A stretch of 64,000 bases of DNA from an uncultured Parabacteroides sp. GTDB lineage: Bacteria > Bacteroidota > Bacteroidia > Bacteroidales > Tannerellaceae. A program made the translations under genes and the position numbers. The notes under the pieces are model-generated. The model was not told where the DNA came from. It did not search any database and saw only the letters and a program-made list of their open reading frames with translations. The stretch covers positions 214,129 through 278,128 of the forward strand of contig CASFNG010000006.1 in the NCBI GenBank assembly GCA_949296075.1, read 5' to 3'. Below, in pieces: positions 1 through 8,469 of the stretch (its first letter is position 1; each line of letters starts with the position of its first letter).

Positions 1-633
1 GTAAGAGACGGTAGCGGCCGTGACCGAGGAGATCAGCAGCGGGAGCACGGAAGTCATGGTGAGATCCAGCATCAGCACCTCGATAACGAAAACCAACCCG
101 GCGATAGGTGCCTTGAAGATACCGGAGATCGCCCCGGCCGCTCCGCATCCGACGAGCAACATCAGCGTCTTCTGCTCCATCTTGAACATCCGGCCTAAGT
201 TAGAACCAATAGCGGCTCCCGTCAAGACAATGGGTGCCTCCGCTCCTACCGACCCTCCGAACCCGATCGTCACGGAGCTCGCCACGATAGAGGTCCAGGT
301 ATTGTGGGGCTTGATACGGCTCTTGCGTTGGGAAATGGCATACAGGATCTTCGTGACCCCATGACTTATATCGTCGCGCACAATATACTTCACGAACAGG
401 CCCGCCAGCAGGATACCGACCACCGGGTAGAGCAAATAGAGGTAATTGGCCCCATCCACGTTAAAATTGCCGGTCAGCAGGTGCTGGATCATATGGATCA
501 ATTGCTTCAGGATAATGGCTGCCGCAGCGGTACAGATACCGACTATAAAGCTGATGATGAGGATGAAATTCTTCTCCTTGATATGCTTTTCCCGCCACAA
601 CAAAAAATTATAGAACAACCCGCTATTCGCCAT
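1..633 (-). CDS. ClC-family chloride channel or H+/Cl- antiporter (N-terminal part, cut by window edge)
   Basis: The first 211 codons are present and the gene continues beyond base 1. Members of this family move chloride across the inner membrane, as channels or as 2Cl-/H+ exchangers. Visible features are a cytoplasmic start, hydrophobic helices at about residues 23-43 and 66-86, and the selectivity-filter stretch GSVGAEAP at 127-134, where E132 sits at the gating-glutamate position (usual form G-x-E-G-P, here A-E-A-P). A small-residue helix GCGAAGAISG follows at about 162-171. The ATG at 633 lies one base past the stop of the sugar transferase gene and has GGGGAAAGG about 8 bases before it, so it is probably cotranscribed with that gene. 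Family assignment is firm; channel versus antiporter is undecided. Confidence 0.88.
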   Translation of the reverse strand, partial: MANSGLFYNFLLWREKHIKEKNFILIISFIVGICTAAAAIILKQLIHMIQHLLTGNFNVDGANYLYLLYPVVGILLAGLFVKYIVRDDISHGVTKILYAISQRKSRIKPHNTWTSIVASSVTIGFGGSVGAEAPIVLTGAAIGSNLGRMFKMEQKTLMLLVGCGAAGAISGIFKAPIAGLVFVIEVLMLDLTMTSVLPLLISSVTAATVSY

Positions 634-634
634 T

Positions 635-2032
635 TTAAATACCTTTCCCCGTAAAGACGGTCTTAACTGTATAAATCAGAATCGTTATGTCCAAAGATAA
701 GGACATATTCTCATAATATAATATATCGTATCTCAATCGTTCGATCATCTGTTCCACGCTGCCCGCGTAACCGTACTTCACCATCCCTAACGAGGTGATG
801 CCCGGACGCACGTTGTGCAGCAGGTAATAGTATGGGGCCTCCCGCACGATCCGGTCGATAAAATACCGCCTTTCCGGACGCGGTCCCACCAACGACATAT
901 CTCCCCTCAGCACGTTCCAGAACTGGGGCAACTCGTCTATCCGGTACTTCCGCATCACCCGGCCGAAGGGGGTAACCCGCCGGTCGTCCTCGCGGGAGAG
1001 CAAGGGGCCATTCTCCTCGGCGTTCATGTACATCGTGCGGAACTTATAGATCCTGAAAGGCTTGCCCATATACCCGACCCGCTCCTGGCTGAAGAATACC
1101 GGTCCCGGGGAATCCCGTTTTACCCGCCAGGCGATATAAAGGAACAGGGGAGAGAGCAAAATCAAGGAAAGGGCAGATAATATCTTATCCATAAGCCACT
1201 TCACGTTTTGCTCGATCGGCTTGAAATTATTGTCGGTTATATCCAACAAAGGGACACCCTTGATCTCCTTTATCTTCACCTGCGGAAAAGAGCTGAATTC
1301 ATCCGCCAGCACCTTGATCGGCCGTTTATAGCGATAGAGGGAGTATAGGATCTCCGTCAGGCGAGCGTTATCCCGCACGTCGGGGGCGACCACGATCTCG
1401 TCTACCTTGAGCCGCTCCATCAGCTCAGGCAGGGAATCGAGCCGTCCCAGCGACTTTTCCGCCACCTCTCCCGCCGTCTCGTCGCCAACGGTCACGAAAC
1501 CTACGATATTATAGCCTAAGCCATACAGATTGTCGGCGATCCTGACCGCTTGCCGCCCGGCCCCTATCATCAAGACATCCAAGGCCCACTTCCGGTTCTT
1601 GATATTCCATCGCCCGGCTTGGGTAATCAGGAGACGGGGGACATACACCCCGACGAACTGCAAGGCCCATAAGGAGAAAAACATCTCATAATAGACCGAA
1701 TACGACGGGGGCAGATCGTTCAGCACCAAGAGGAAGAAAAGGAGGATGACCCCGACCGAGACACTCCCGATCGTGGCGAACAGCTCCGAGAGCCTCGACT
1801 TACCGAACGGCTTATTATAATAACCGGAAAGCCAAAAGAGGAAAAGCCAGAAAAAAGGGACGAAGATTTGCCCGAGCATCAACGGCCTATGGGACAAGAA
1901 ACCGCCTAAGGTCTCGAACCCCTCGTACACGGCGATCTTCTCGTATCGTATCAGGTTGAACACCAACCATACGACCGAGGAGACCACGAAATCCGATATG
2001 ACATATTTAGCCGCCTGTACGCTTCTCCTCAT
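635..2032 (-). CDS. Undecaprenyl-phosphate sugar phosphotransferase (WcaJ/EpsE type)
   Basis: 465 residues. The enzyme moves a sugar-1-phosphate from a nucleotide sugar onto undecaprenyl phosphate, the first membrane step of exopolysaccharide or O-antigen building. The N-terminal third has several membrane helices (to about residue 135), followed by a Rossmann-like CoA-binding-type domain (about 145-250). A membrane-entering helix starts near residue 282. The C-terminal bacterial sugar transferase domain carries the family motifs KFRTM, DELPQFWNVLRGDMS and LVGPRP. Length and architecture match the polyisoprenyl-phosphate hexose-1-phosphate transferase family. It starts two bases after tsaC and is followed one base later by the ClC gene. 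No other glycan genes are visible here, so the sugar cannot be predicted. Confidence 0.92.
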   Translation of the reverse strand: MRRSVQAAKYVISDFVVSSVVWLVFNLIRYEKIAVYEGFETLGGFLSHRPLMLGQIFVPFFWLFLFWLSGYYNKPFGKSRLSELFATIGSVSVGVILLFFLLVLNDLPPSYSVYYEMFFSLWALQFVGVYVPRLLITQAGRWNIKNRKWALDVLMIGAGRQAVRIADNLYGLGYNIVGFVTVGDETAGEVAEKSLGRLDSLPELMERLKVDEIVVAPDVRDNARLTEILYSLYRYKRPIKVLADEFSSFPQVKIKEIKGVPLLDITDNNFKPIEQNVKWLMDKILSALSLILLSPLFLYIAWRVKRDSPGPVFFSQERVGYMGKPFRIYKFRTMYMNAEENGPLLSREDDRRVTPFGRVMRKYRIDELPQFWNVLRGDMSLVGPRPERRYFIDRIVREAPYYYLLHNVRPGITSLGMVKYGYAGSVEQMIERLRYDILYYENMSLSLDITILIYTVKTVFTGKGI

Positions 2033-2034
2033 CC

Positions 2035-2595
2035 TTACCGAATTACTTGGACAAGGCCTCCCGCTCCTAACTTGATGATACTCGACGGGGTGGCCTTGGT
2101 CTTATCGTCCTGACGATATTTCACGATATAGTCCACGCCAGACTTGATCGTGTCCGAGATCTCCTCGAAGTTAGCGGGCGAGGGCTCCCCGCTCACGTTC
2201 GCCGAGGTTGATACCAATGGTTTCCGAAAACGTTCGCAGAGTTTCTTCGAAAACTCCTCGGTGGTTATCCGGATCCCTACGCTACCATCTTCCCCCAACA
2301 GCGCCAGGGCCAGGTTTTTCGCGCCCGAATATATGATAGTCAATGGTTTATCCGCCACTTGAATCAGGTCCCAGGCTATGTCCGGGATCTCGGACACATA
2401 GCCGTTGAGCTTGGCCTCACTATCCATCAACACCAGCATGGCCTTGTTGTCGGCCCTGCGCTTCAACTCATATACCCGCCGGACGGCTTCCTCGTTGGTG
2501 GCGTCGCATCCGATACCCCATATCGTATCCGTCGGATAAAGGATGATACCTCCGGCGGCCATTACCTCGCACGCTTTCTTAATATCTTCGATCAT
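2035..2595 (-). CDS. tsaC: L-threonylcarbamoyladenylate synthase (TsaC/Sua5/YwlC)
   Basis: 187 residues. It makes threonylcarbamoyl-AMP from threonine, bicarbonate and ATP for the t6A37 modification of ANN-decoding tRNAs. Family motifs are GGIILYPTDTIWGIG near residues 13-27, the KRR motif after YEL, and STSANVSGEPSP near the middle. This is the short single-domain TsaC form without the extra C-terminal Sua5 domain. I chose the ATG at 2595: the open frame extends upstream to 2676, but a TACTTTTG promoter box lies at 2616-2623, inside that extension, and GGAG precedes the 2595 start. It is the first gene of a tight tsaC-sugar transferase-ClC string. Confidence 0.93.
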   Translation of the reverse strand: MIEDIKKACEVMAAGGIILYPTDTIWGIGCDATNEEAVRRVYELKRRADNKAMLVLMDSEAKLNGYVSEIPDIAWDLIQVADKPLTIIYSGAKNLALALLGEDGSVGIRITTEEFSKKLCERFRKPLVSTSANVSGEPSPANFEEISDTIKSGVDYIVKYRQDDKTKATPSSIIKLGAGGLVQVIR

Positions 2596-2615
2596 TTCAT
2601 CTCCAACTTTTGAGG

Positions 2616-2623
2616 CAAAAGTA
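2616..2623 (-). promoter_or_regulatory. Promoter -7 box for tsaC
   Basis: On the minus strand this reads TACTTTTG, an exact match to the Bacteroidetes TAnnTTTG -7 consensus, about 20 bases before the chosen ATG. No clear -33 TTTG is seen at the ideal spacing. Confidence 0.6.
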
Positions 2624-2705
2624 CAAATCATTCCGTGACTTTTAAAAAATAACCTTAAAAAAACGATTTTCTCCAAGCCTTGACCAATATCCCATATTTA
2701 ATTTC

Positions 2706-2775
2706 TAACTTTACGGATTGAAATAGATTGGGGAATTGTAACCCTGCCTCCGGGAGAGGAGACGGTACCCCATAT
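2706..2775 (+). promoter_or_regulatory. Putative recJ promoter and hairpin leader
   Basis: TAACTTTA at 2706-2713 matches the TAnnTTTG box with one mismatch. The following leader (about 2724-2775) can fold: GGGG near 2731 pairs with CCCC near 2770, ACC pairs with GGT inside it, and CCTC/GAGG form an inner stem. The predicted leader is about 85 bases long. Both parts are inference from base complementarity. Confidence 0.4.
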
Positions 2776-2807
2776 CCTAAAAGGGAAAAAGAAAAAAACA
2801 ATATATA

Positions 2808-4529
2808 ATGACTAACAAATGGAACTTTCAAACCCCATCACAAGAAGAGTTACTTAAAGGAGACCAACTGTCGGCCGAGCTCGGGCTCAGCCCGGTGATT
2901 GGCCTGCTGCTCGTTCAGCGAGGTATCACTTCTGTCGAAGAGGCGAAAAAATTCTTCAAGCCCAGCTTGAGCGACCTGCACGACCCGTTCCTGATGCCAG
3001 ATATGGACAAGGCCGTGAAGCGCTTGAACAAAGCCTTGGGCAACAAGGAGAAGATTTTGATCTACGGCGATTACGACGTGGATGGGACTACGGCGGTATC
3101 GCTCGTTTACAAGTATTTGCGTCCCTATTCATCGACGCTGGATTTCTATATCCCCGACCGCTACGACGAGGGATATGGCATCTCGTACAAAGGTATCGAC
3201 TACGCGGCCGAGAACGGCGTGTCGCTTATTATCTCGCTCGATTGCGGGATCAAGGCGATCGAGAAGATCGAGTACGCGAAGGAGAAGAAGATAGACTTCA
3301 TCATCTGCGACCACCATATGCCGGACGACCAGCTGCCGGACGCGGTAGCCGTGCTCGACGCGAAACGGGCGGACTCGATCTATCCCTACGAGCACCTGTC
3401 GGGCTGTGGCGTAGGGTTCAAGTTCATGCAGGCTTTCGCGAGAAGCAACAACTTCCCCTTCTCCGACTTGGAGAAACTGCTGGAGCTGACCGCTGTCAGC
3501 ATAGCCTCCGACATCGTCCCCATCACGGGCGAGAACCGGATCCTGGCCTACTACGGCCTCAAGCAGCTGAACAGCAACCCCAGCTTAGGGCTGAAGGGGA
3601 TCATCGACATCTGCGGGCTGTCGGCGAAAGAGATCACGATCAGCGACATCGTGTTCAAGATAGGCCCGCGCATCAACGCCTCAGGACGTATGATGAACGG
3701 GAAGGAGGCCGTGGAGCTGCTCCTCTCGAAAGATATAGCGAGCGCCAAGGAGAAGAGCGAGAACATCAACCAATATAATGAGGAGAGGCGGGAGTTAGAC
3801 AAGAAGATCACGGACGAGGCGAACGCCATCATCGAGGGCGTGCAAAGCCAGGAGGATCGCAAGGCGATCGTGGTGTATAACCCGGAATGGCACAAGGGGG
3901 TGATCGGGATCGTGGCTTCCCGGCTGACCGAGAAATATTACCGGCCGGCGGTCGTGCTCACCAAATCGTCGGAGCTGATCACCGGATCCGCACGCTCCGT
4001 GACCGGGTTCGACATCTACAAGGCTATCGAGAGCTGCCGCGACTTATTGGAGAACTTTGGCGGACATACCTACGCCGCGGGGCTATCCCTGCGGGAGGAG
4101 AACCTGGAGGCTTTCACCGAGCGTTTCCTCAAGATTGCCGCCGAGGAGATCATACCGGAGCAGATGGTACCGCAAATCGACATCGACGCGGTGCTGGAGC
4201 TGAAGGAGATCAACGATAAGTTCGTGAAAGACCTGAAGAAGATGAGCCCGTTCGGGCCCGACAACCTGAAGCCGGTATTCTGCTCCAAGGGCGTGAAGGA
4301 TTACGGTACGAGCAAGCTGGTAGGCAAGACGCAGGAACATCTCAAATTAGAGTTGATCGACAATAATTCCAGTATGCCCATGCATGGCATCGCCTTCGGG
4401 ATGCATAAGCATAACGACCACATCAAGGCGATGAAGCCGTTCGACATCTGTTACACGGTGGAGGAGAACACTTACAATGGCAACACCTCTATCCAGCTCA
4501 TGGTGAAAGACATCAAACCGGATACATGA
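2808..4529 (+). CDS. recJ: Single-stranded-DNA-specific exonuclease RecJ
   Basis: 573 residues. RecJ degrades single-stranded DNA 5' to 3' in recombinational repair, base excision and mismatch repair. The DHH phosphoesterase domain shows YGDYDVDG at 86-93 and the signature DHH at 168-170, metal-binding aspartates and histidines typical of the family. The DHHA1 nucleic-acid-binding part has GGHTYAAGL near residue 418, and a RecJ OB domain follows. Length is normal for the family. The recQ gene begins 10 bases downstream, so the two probably share a transcript. RecJ and RecQ are known to cooperate: RecQ unwinds and RecJ resects. Confidence 0.96.
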   Translation: MTNKWNFQTPSQEELLKGDQLSAELGLSPVIGLLLVQRGITSVEEAKKFFKPSLSDLHDPFLMPDMDKAVKRLNKALGNKEKILIYGDYDVDGTTAVSLVYKYLRPYSSTLDFYIPDRYDEGYGISYKGIDYAAENGVSLIISLDCGIKAIEKIEYAKEKKIDFIICDHHMPDDQLPDAVAVLDAKRADSIYPYEHLSGCGVGFKFMQAFARSNNFPFSDLEKLLELTAVSIASDIVPITGENRILAYYGLKQLNSNPSLGLKGIIDICGLSAKEITISDIVFKIGPRINASGRMMNGKEAVELLLSKDIASAKEKSENINQYNEERRELDKKITDEANAIIEGVQSQEDRKAIVVYNPEWHKGVIGIVASRLTEKYYRPAVVLTKSSELITGSARSVTGFDIYKAIESCRDLLENFGGHTYAAGLSLREENLEAFTERFLKIAAEEIIPEQMVPQIDIDAVLELKEINDKFVKDLKKMSPFGPDNLKPVFCSKGVKDYGTSKLVGKTQEHLKLELIDNNSSMPMHGIAFGMHKHNDHIKAMKPFDICYTVEENTYNGNTSIQLMVKDIKPDT

Positions 4530-4538
4530 AGAGGGGCG

Positions 4539-6443
4539 GTGAGCGTTTTCCATGAGATATTAGGCAAATACTGGGGATATTCCTCTTTCCGCCCGCTGCA
4601 AGAAGAGATTATCCGATCGGTATATGAGGGCAATGACACGTTGGGGCTGATGCCTACGGGAGGGGGTAAATCAATCACCTTCCAGGTACCAGCCTTGGCG
4701 ATGGAGGGGATATGCGTTGTGGTCACCCCCTTGATCGCCTTGATGAAGGATCAGGTGGAGAATCTCCGCCGGATAGGGATCAAGGCGACAGCGGTTTACT
4801 CGGGAATGAGCCGGCAGGAGATCATCACCCAATTGGAGAATTGCATTTTCGGCGACTACAAATTCCTTTACGTGTCACCCGAACGGCTCGGGACGGAGAT
4901 CTTCCGTGCCAAGCTGACGGCGATGAACGTATGCTTGCTTGTCGTGGACGAGAGCCATTGCATCTCGCAATGGGGATACGACTTCCGTCCCTCCTACCTC
5001 CAGATCGCGGAGATACGGGATCTCCTTCCGGACGTACCGGTACTGGCGCTGACGGCCACGGCGACACCGGAGGTGGTGGACGACATACAGGAGCGGCTGA
5101 AGTTCCGCGCCAAGAACGTATTCCAGAAAAGCTTCGCACGGGAGAACCTCTCTTATATCGTCCGGAAAGCGGAAGACAAGCTGAATATGCTCTTATATAT
5201 CTTAGGTAAGGTACCTGGAAGCGCCATCGTTTACGCCCGTAACCGGAAACGGACGAAAGAGATCGCCACGACCTTACAGCAAGCGGGTATCTCGGCCGAC
5301 TATTTCCATGCGGGCTTGAACCGGGAAGAGAAGGATCTCCGGCAGGCCAGATGGAAAAATGATGAGTGCAGGGTGATCGTCTCCACGAACGCCTTCGGGA
5401 TGGGGATCGACAAACCGGATGTCCGATTGGTGATTCACATGGATATGCCCGGTTCATTGGAGGAGTATTACCAAGAGGCGGGACGGGCCGGACGCGACGG
5501 GAAAAGGGCATACGCCGTGGCGATCTGCGCCCCTACGGATAAGGCGAAGCTGAAGAAACGGCTATCGGATGAGTTCCCGGAGAAAACGTTCATCTATCGG
5601 GTCTATGAGGCGCTGGGGAATTATTTCCAGATCGCCGTGGGATATGGCTTGGATACGGTGCACAATTTCTCGCTGACCGACTTCTGCTCGGCGTACAAAT
5701 TCCCGATCCTGCAAGCGCATCATGCCTTGAAGATCTTGGAATTGTCCGGATATATCGAATATACGGAGGAGACGGACAACGCTTCTCGCTTGGTTTTCAC
5801 CGCTACCCGTGACGAGTTATACAAATATCTCAACGAGAATAAGCGGACCGACACGATCGTGCAGACACTCTTGCGGTCATATACAGGATTGTTCGCTGAT
5901 TATGTGTATATCGACGAGAGTGTGCTCGCCACCCGTGCGCACGTCTCGCCGCAAGAGGTGTACGAGACGCTGGTAGGCTTGTCGAAGTATCGGATTATCC
6001 ATTACATCCCCCGGACGAAGACACCGCTGATTATCTACACCCGTACGCGGGAGGAGCAGCGATATCTCGCCATTCCCCGCTCCGCTTACGAGGACCGGAA
6101 GAAACGTTTGGAGAGACGGATCGAGAAAGTGCTGGAGTACATCGACGAGGAACGGACTTGCCGCAGCAAACCGTTGCTTGCCTATTTCGGGGAAAAGCGC
6201 TCCAAACCTTGCGGCTGTTGCGACATCTGCTTGGCGAAACATGAGTCGAGACTCGCTAATTGGGAGTTCCTCGCTATCCGGGACCGCCTGCGGGAAATGT
6301 CCGACGGTCAACCGCTATCGGTAAAAGAGACGCTCACGAAACTGCCTTTCTCCCAAGAGAAGATTTTCACGGCTATCCGTTTCCTGGCGGACAACGACAA
6401 ATGTTTCTCGCTCGAAGACGGCTATCTGACAGTCAAAGCATAA
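4539..6443 (+). CDS. recQ: ATP-dependent DNA helicase RecQ
   Basis: 634 residues, starting at a GTG 10 bases after recJ with GAGGGG before it. Superfamily 2 helicase, 3' to 5' unwinding. Motif I is MPTGGGKS near residues 37-44, motif II is the DESH box near 137, and the aromatic-rich loop ISQWGYDFRPSYL follows. Motifs V and VI are in STNAFGMGIDKPDVR and QEAGRAGRDG. A zinc-binding RQC segment has cysteines in the CRSKPLL and CGCCDIC stretches (about 541-563). The last 70 residues do not look like an HRDC domain but like a short winged-helix-type tail, so this is a RecQ without HRDC. A terminator follows at 6446. Confidence 0.95.
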   Translation: MSVFHEILGKYWGYSSFRPLQEEIIRSVYEGNDTLGLMPTGGGKSITFQVPALAMEGICVVVTPLIALMKDQVENLRRIGIKATAVYSGMSRQEIITQLENCIFGDYKFLYVSPERLGTEIFRAKLTAMNVCLLVVDESHCISQWGYDFRPSYLQIAEIRDLLPDVPVLALTATATPEVVDDIQERLKFRAKNVFQKSFARENLSYIVRKAEDKLNMLLYILGKVPGSAIVYARNRKRTKEIATTLQQAGISADYFHAGLNREEKDLRQARWKNDECRVIVSTNAFGMGIDKPDVRLVIHMDMPGSLEEYYQEAGRAGRDGKRAYAVAICAPTDKAKLKKRLSDEFPEKTFIYRVYEALGNYFQIAVGYGLDTVHNFSLTDFCSAYKFPILQAHHALKILELSGYIEYTEETDNASRLVFTATRDELYKYLNENKRTDTIVQTLLRSYTGLFADYVYIDESVLATRAHVSPQEVYETLVGLSKYRIIHYIPRTKTPLIIYTRTREEQRYLAIPRSAYEDRKKRLERRIEKVLEYIDEERTCRSKPLLAYFGEKRSKPCGCCDICLAKHESRLANWEFLAIRDRLREMSDGQPLSVKETLTKLPFSQEKIFTAIRFLADNDKCFSLEDGYLTVKA

Positions 6444-6445
6444 AA

Positions 6446-6498
6446 AAACTCGCCGCACGGAAAGGGGGCATCCCCTACCCGCACGGCGAGTTTCTGTT
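6446..6498. terminator. Shared terminator between recQ and the ThuA-like gene
   Basis: AAACTCGCCG (6446-6455) pairs perfectly with CGGCGAGTTT (6484-6493); the loop contains a second GGGG/CCCC pairing. A-run on the left and T-rich right side make it usable from both converging genes. Confidence 0.8.
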
Positions 6499-6504
6499 TC
6501 ATCC

Positions 6505-7413
6505 TCACTTATAGTCTTTACGCATGGAGACCTGCTTTTCCGTAGGGAAGTCAGAAGGAACCTTCAAGGTAACCTTACCGGTCGCGGCCCACTCCGCCCC
6601 TCTTAGCAAAGTTATCTGGAAGCCCGCGCACTGCATGGCTACGTTATTTTCCACATTCTCCCCGGCATGTCCCAACATGGTATGGAAGATCCGGGCTTTC
6701 CCGTAATCCACCGTAAAGATCAGCGGCTCCTCCCGACCGGAACCTCCGGTCTCTTTATCCGAATAGGCGGTATAGAGGCAGTCCTTGATGTTGCCCGGCC
6801 CGCGCATACATCCATACAACTCGTCTTGCGCATGAAGCCATTTATGGGGAAGCCCCTTCATGATCGGGTGATCCTGCGTACGGGCATTCATGACAAACTC
6901 ATGCTGCCTTCCGTGAGCCCCGCCGATCCCGGCTGAGCTATCCTTAACCAACTTGCCGTCTTTCCAGTAAACATACGGGCCAGCCTTCTCATCACGGTCG
7001 CCCCAGCCTCCCAAGGCACAAATCTTATTATAGGCAGGCCAATCCGGAAAGGCGTTATCCGCGGCATGATAGATCACGACACCGCCACCATCTTCCACAT
7101 ACTTCAGGAAACGGCGGTTCGTCTCCTCCGGCCAGGCATCCCCATTATAATCCAGGACAACCAGATCGTAAGGGGCAAAGTCCAAGACGAACCCGGACAT
7201 ATCCTGCCCGGATTCCGGAGATATAGCGAAATCGACAGTAAAACGTCCGGAGTTTTCCAGGATTTGCTTGATTACCACGTGGCTGACTTTCCAATTATGA
7301 TTGTTTTGCCCGGTGATCAACAAGGTCTTTATCGGTTTACGGGCAGACAAGCCACATACGACGCAAAGCGCGGCGATGAGGAAAAATAGTCTCCTAAATG
7401 ATAGATGTTTCAT
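6505..7413 (-). CDS. Secreted ThuA-like domain protein
   Basis: 302 residues with a signal peptide (charged MKHLSFRR, then a hydrophobic stretch to about residue 24). The mature part is a ThuA-like domain, a glutamine-amidotransferase-like alpha/beta fold: LLITGQNNHNW at about 31-41, YDLVVLDYNGD near 84, GGGVVIYHAADNAFPDWPAYN near 110, and conserved GGWG. ThuA was first tied to trehalose use in rhizobia; its biochemical activity is not settled. Periplasmic location is inferred from the signal peptide. It lies 24 bases after a ROK kinase gene on the same strand, so a shared operon and a sugar-related role are likely. Substrate unknown. Confidence 0.8.
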   Translation of the reverse strand: MKHLSFRRLFFLIAALCVVCGLSARKPIKTLLITGQNNHNWKVSHVVIKQILENSGRFTVDFAISPESGQDMSGFVLDFAPYDLVVLDYNGDAWPEETNRRFLKYVEDGGGVVIYHAADNAFPDWPAYNKICALGGWGDRDEKAGPYVYWKDGKLVKDSSAGIGGAHGRQHEFVMNARTQDHPIMKGLPHKWLHAQDELYGCMRGPGNIKDCLYTAYSDKETGGSGREEPLIFTVDYGKARIFHTMLGHAGENVENNVAMQCAGFQITLLRGAEWAATGKVTLKVPSDFPTEKQVSMRKDYK

Positions 7414-7437
7414 GGTATCGTTGTTTAAAAAGGTGTT

Positions 7438-8304
7438 TTATCTGTCATAACAGAGCGAGGCCGCCCCGAACAATCCGGGATTCTCGATCGTGGAGAAGAA
7501 AATCTTCAGGTTCTTGACCGAGTTCGGATAGGCGAAATCCTTCAAGTTCTCATGCATACTTTCCTCGAACAGGGAATGGGCCGCGGTGACAGACCCGCCA
7601 AACACGATCATCTCCGGATCGACAGCGAACATGACGATCTTGATAGCCGCCGCGATATGCACGCCCAATTGCCGGTAAGCCTCCAATGCCTGCTCGTCGT
7701 TACGCAAGGCACGTGCGTACATCTCCTTGCCATCCACGCCCCAGACGTGCATGAAATAGGAGCCGCTACAGTAATATTCCAGGATCTTCCCCTCGTAAGG
7801 GATCATGCCGAACTCACCCGATCCGCAATTCGCGTCGTTCAATAGCTTACCGTTCTGGATGATACCTCCGCCCAATCCCGTGCCCAAGGTCAGTCCAACG
7901 AAATTGTCGAAGTCTTTCCCGACCCCGAATATCCGTTCTCCCAAGGCGAAACAATTCGCGTCATTGTCCACATATACCGGCACGGAGAAGCGCTTCTCCA
8001 AGATGTCGCGCAGGTGAACCTCCTCCCAATGCGGGATATTCACCGCGTTATACACGATCCCGTTCTTACGGTCCACCACGCTGGGCACGCCGATGCCGAT
8101 CGCCGTCACCCGATCGTCCCATACCGAGCGGATCACCTCGATCAGGGCATCCAAAGTTTCCTCACACGTTTGCGCGTTCTTTGGGGTAGGCGCGCTATAT
8201 TGCGCCACTAAGCGATTTCCCTCTATACGGCCTGCACGCATATTCGTGCCACCCAGATCCACGCCTATGCAGACGTTCTCTGGCGTTAATCTCAAGTCTT
8301 CCAT
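7438..8304 (-). CDS. ROK-family sugar kinase
   Basis: 288 residues, cytoplasmic. ROK proteins phosphorylate hexoses or amino sugars, or act as repressors; this one has no helix-turn-helix and so should be a kinase. The ATP-binding phosphate-1 motif GVDLGGTNMRAG is at about 14-25, and the sugar-binding stretch VDNDANCFALGE and the GLTLGTGLGGGII loop follow. The usual CxCGxxGCxE zinc site is altered: only a CSGSYF stretch is recognisable after EYY. Glucose, mannose, fructose or an N-acetyl sugar are all possible. It is the promoter-proximal gene of the ROK-ThuA pair. Confidence 0.85.
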   Translation of the reverse strand: MEDLRLTPENVCIGVDLGGTNMRAGRIEGNRLVAQYSAPTPKNAQTCEETLDALIEVIRSVWDDRVTAIGIGVPSVVDRKNGIVYNAVNIPHWEEVHLRDILEKRFSVPVYVDNDANCFALGERIFGVGKDFDNFVGLTLGTGLGGGIIQNGKLLNDANCGSGEFGMIPYEGKILEYYCSGSYFMHVWGVDGKEMYARALRNDEQALEAYRQLGVHIAAAIKIVMFAVDPEMIVFGGSVTAAHSLFEESMHENLKDFAYPNSVKNLKIFFSTIENPGLFGAASLCYDR

Positions 8305-8325
8305 ACGTTACGAATTCTTTTTTCG

Positions 8326-8333
8326 CAAAGCTA
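8326..8333 (-). promoter_or_regulatory. Promoter -7 box for the ROK-ThuA pair
   Basis: Reads TAGCTTTG on the minus strand, matching TAnnTTTG, 21 bases before the ATG at 8304. Confidence 0.55.
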
Positions 8334-8394
8334 ACAAAAAAATCCGTCTTCTCACAGATAGGCTCAAACATAAGGGCTCAAGAGGGTAAAAACA

Positions 8395-8439
8395 TAAAGA
8401 AGGCCCCTTCACCCATCCGGAGAATAGATGAAGGGGCCT
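8395..8439 (-). terminator. Terminator of the AspT/YidE-type transporter gene
   Basis: AGGCCCCTTCA (8401-8411) pairs over 11 bases with TGAAGGGGCCT (8429-8439). On the minus strand the stem is followed by TCTTTATG, fitting a terminator for the gene ending at 8470. Confidence 0.8.
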
Positions 8440-8469
8440 CCCTGATATATCTTCCTTACGCCGCTTGGC

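Noticed and set aside
1-654. Two plus-strand frames (20-364 and 304-654)
   Set aside because: Both are antisense to the ClC gene, whose minus-strand reading frame is continuous from 633 to the window edge and has family motifs.
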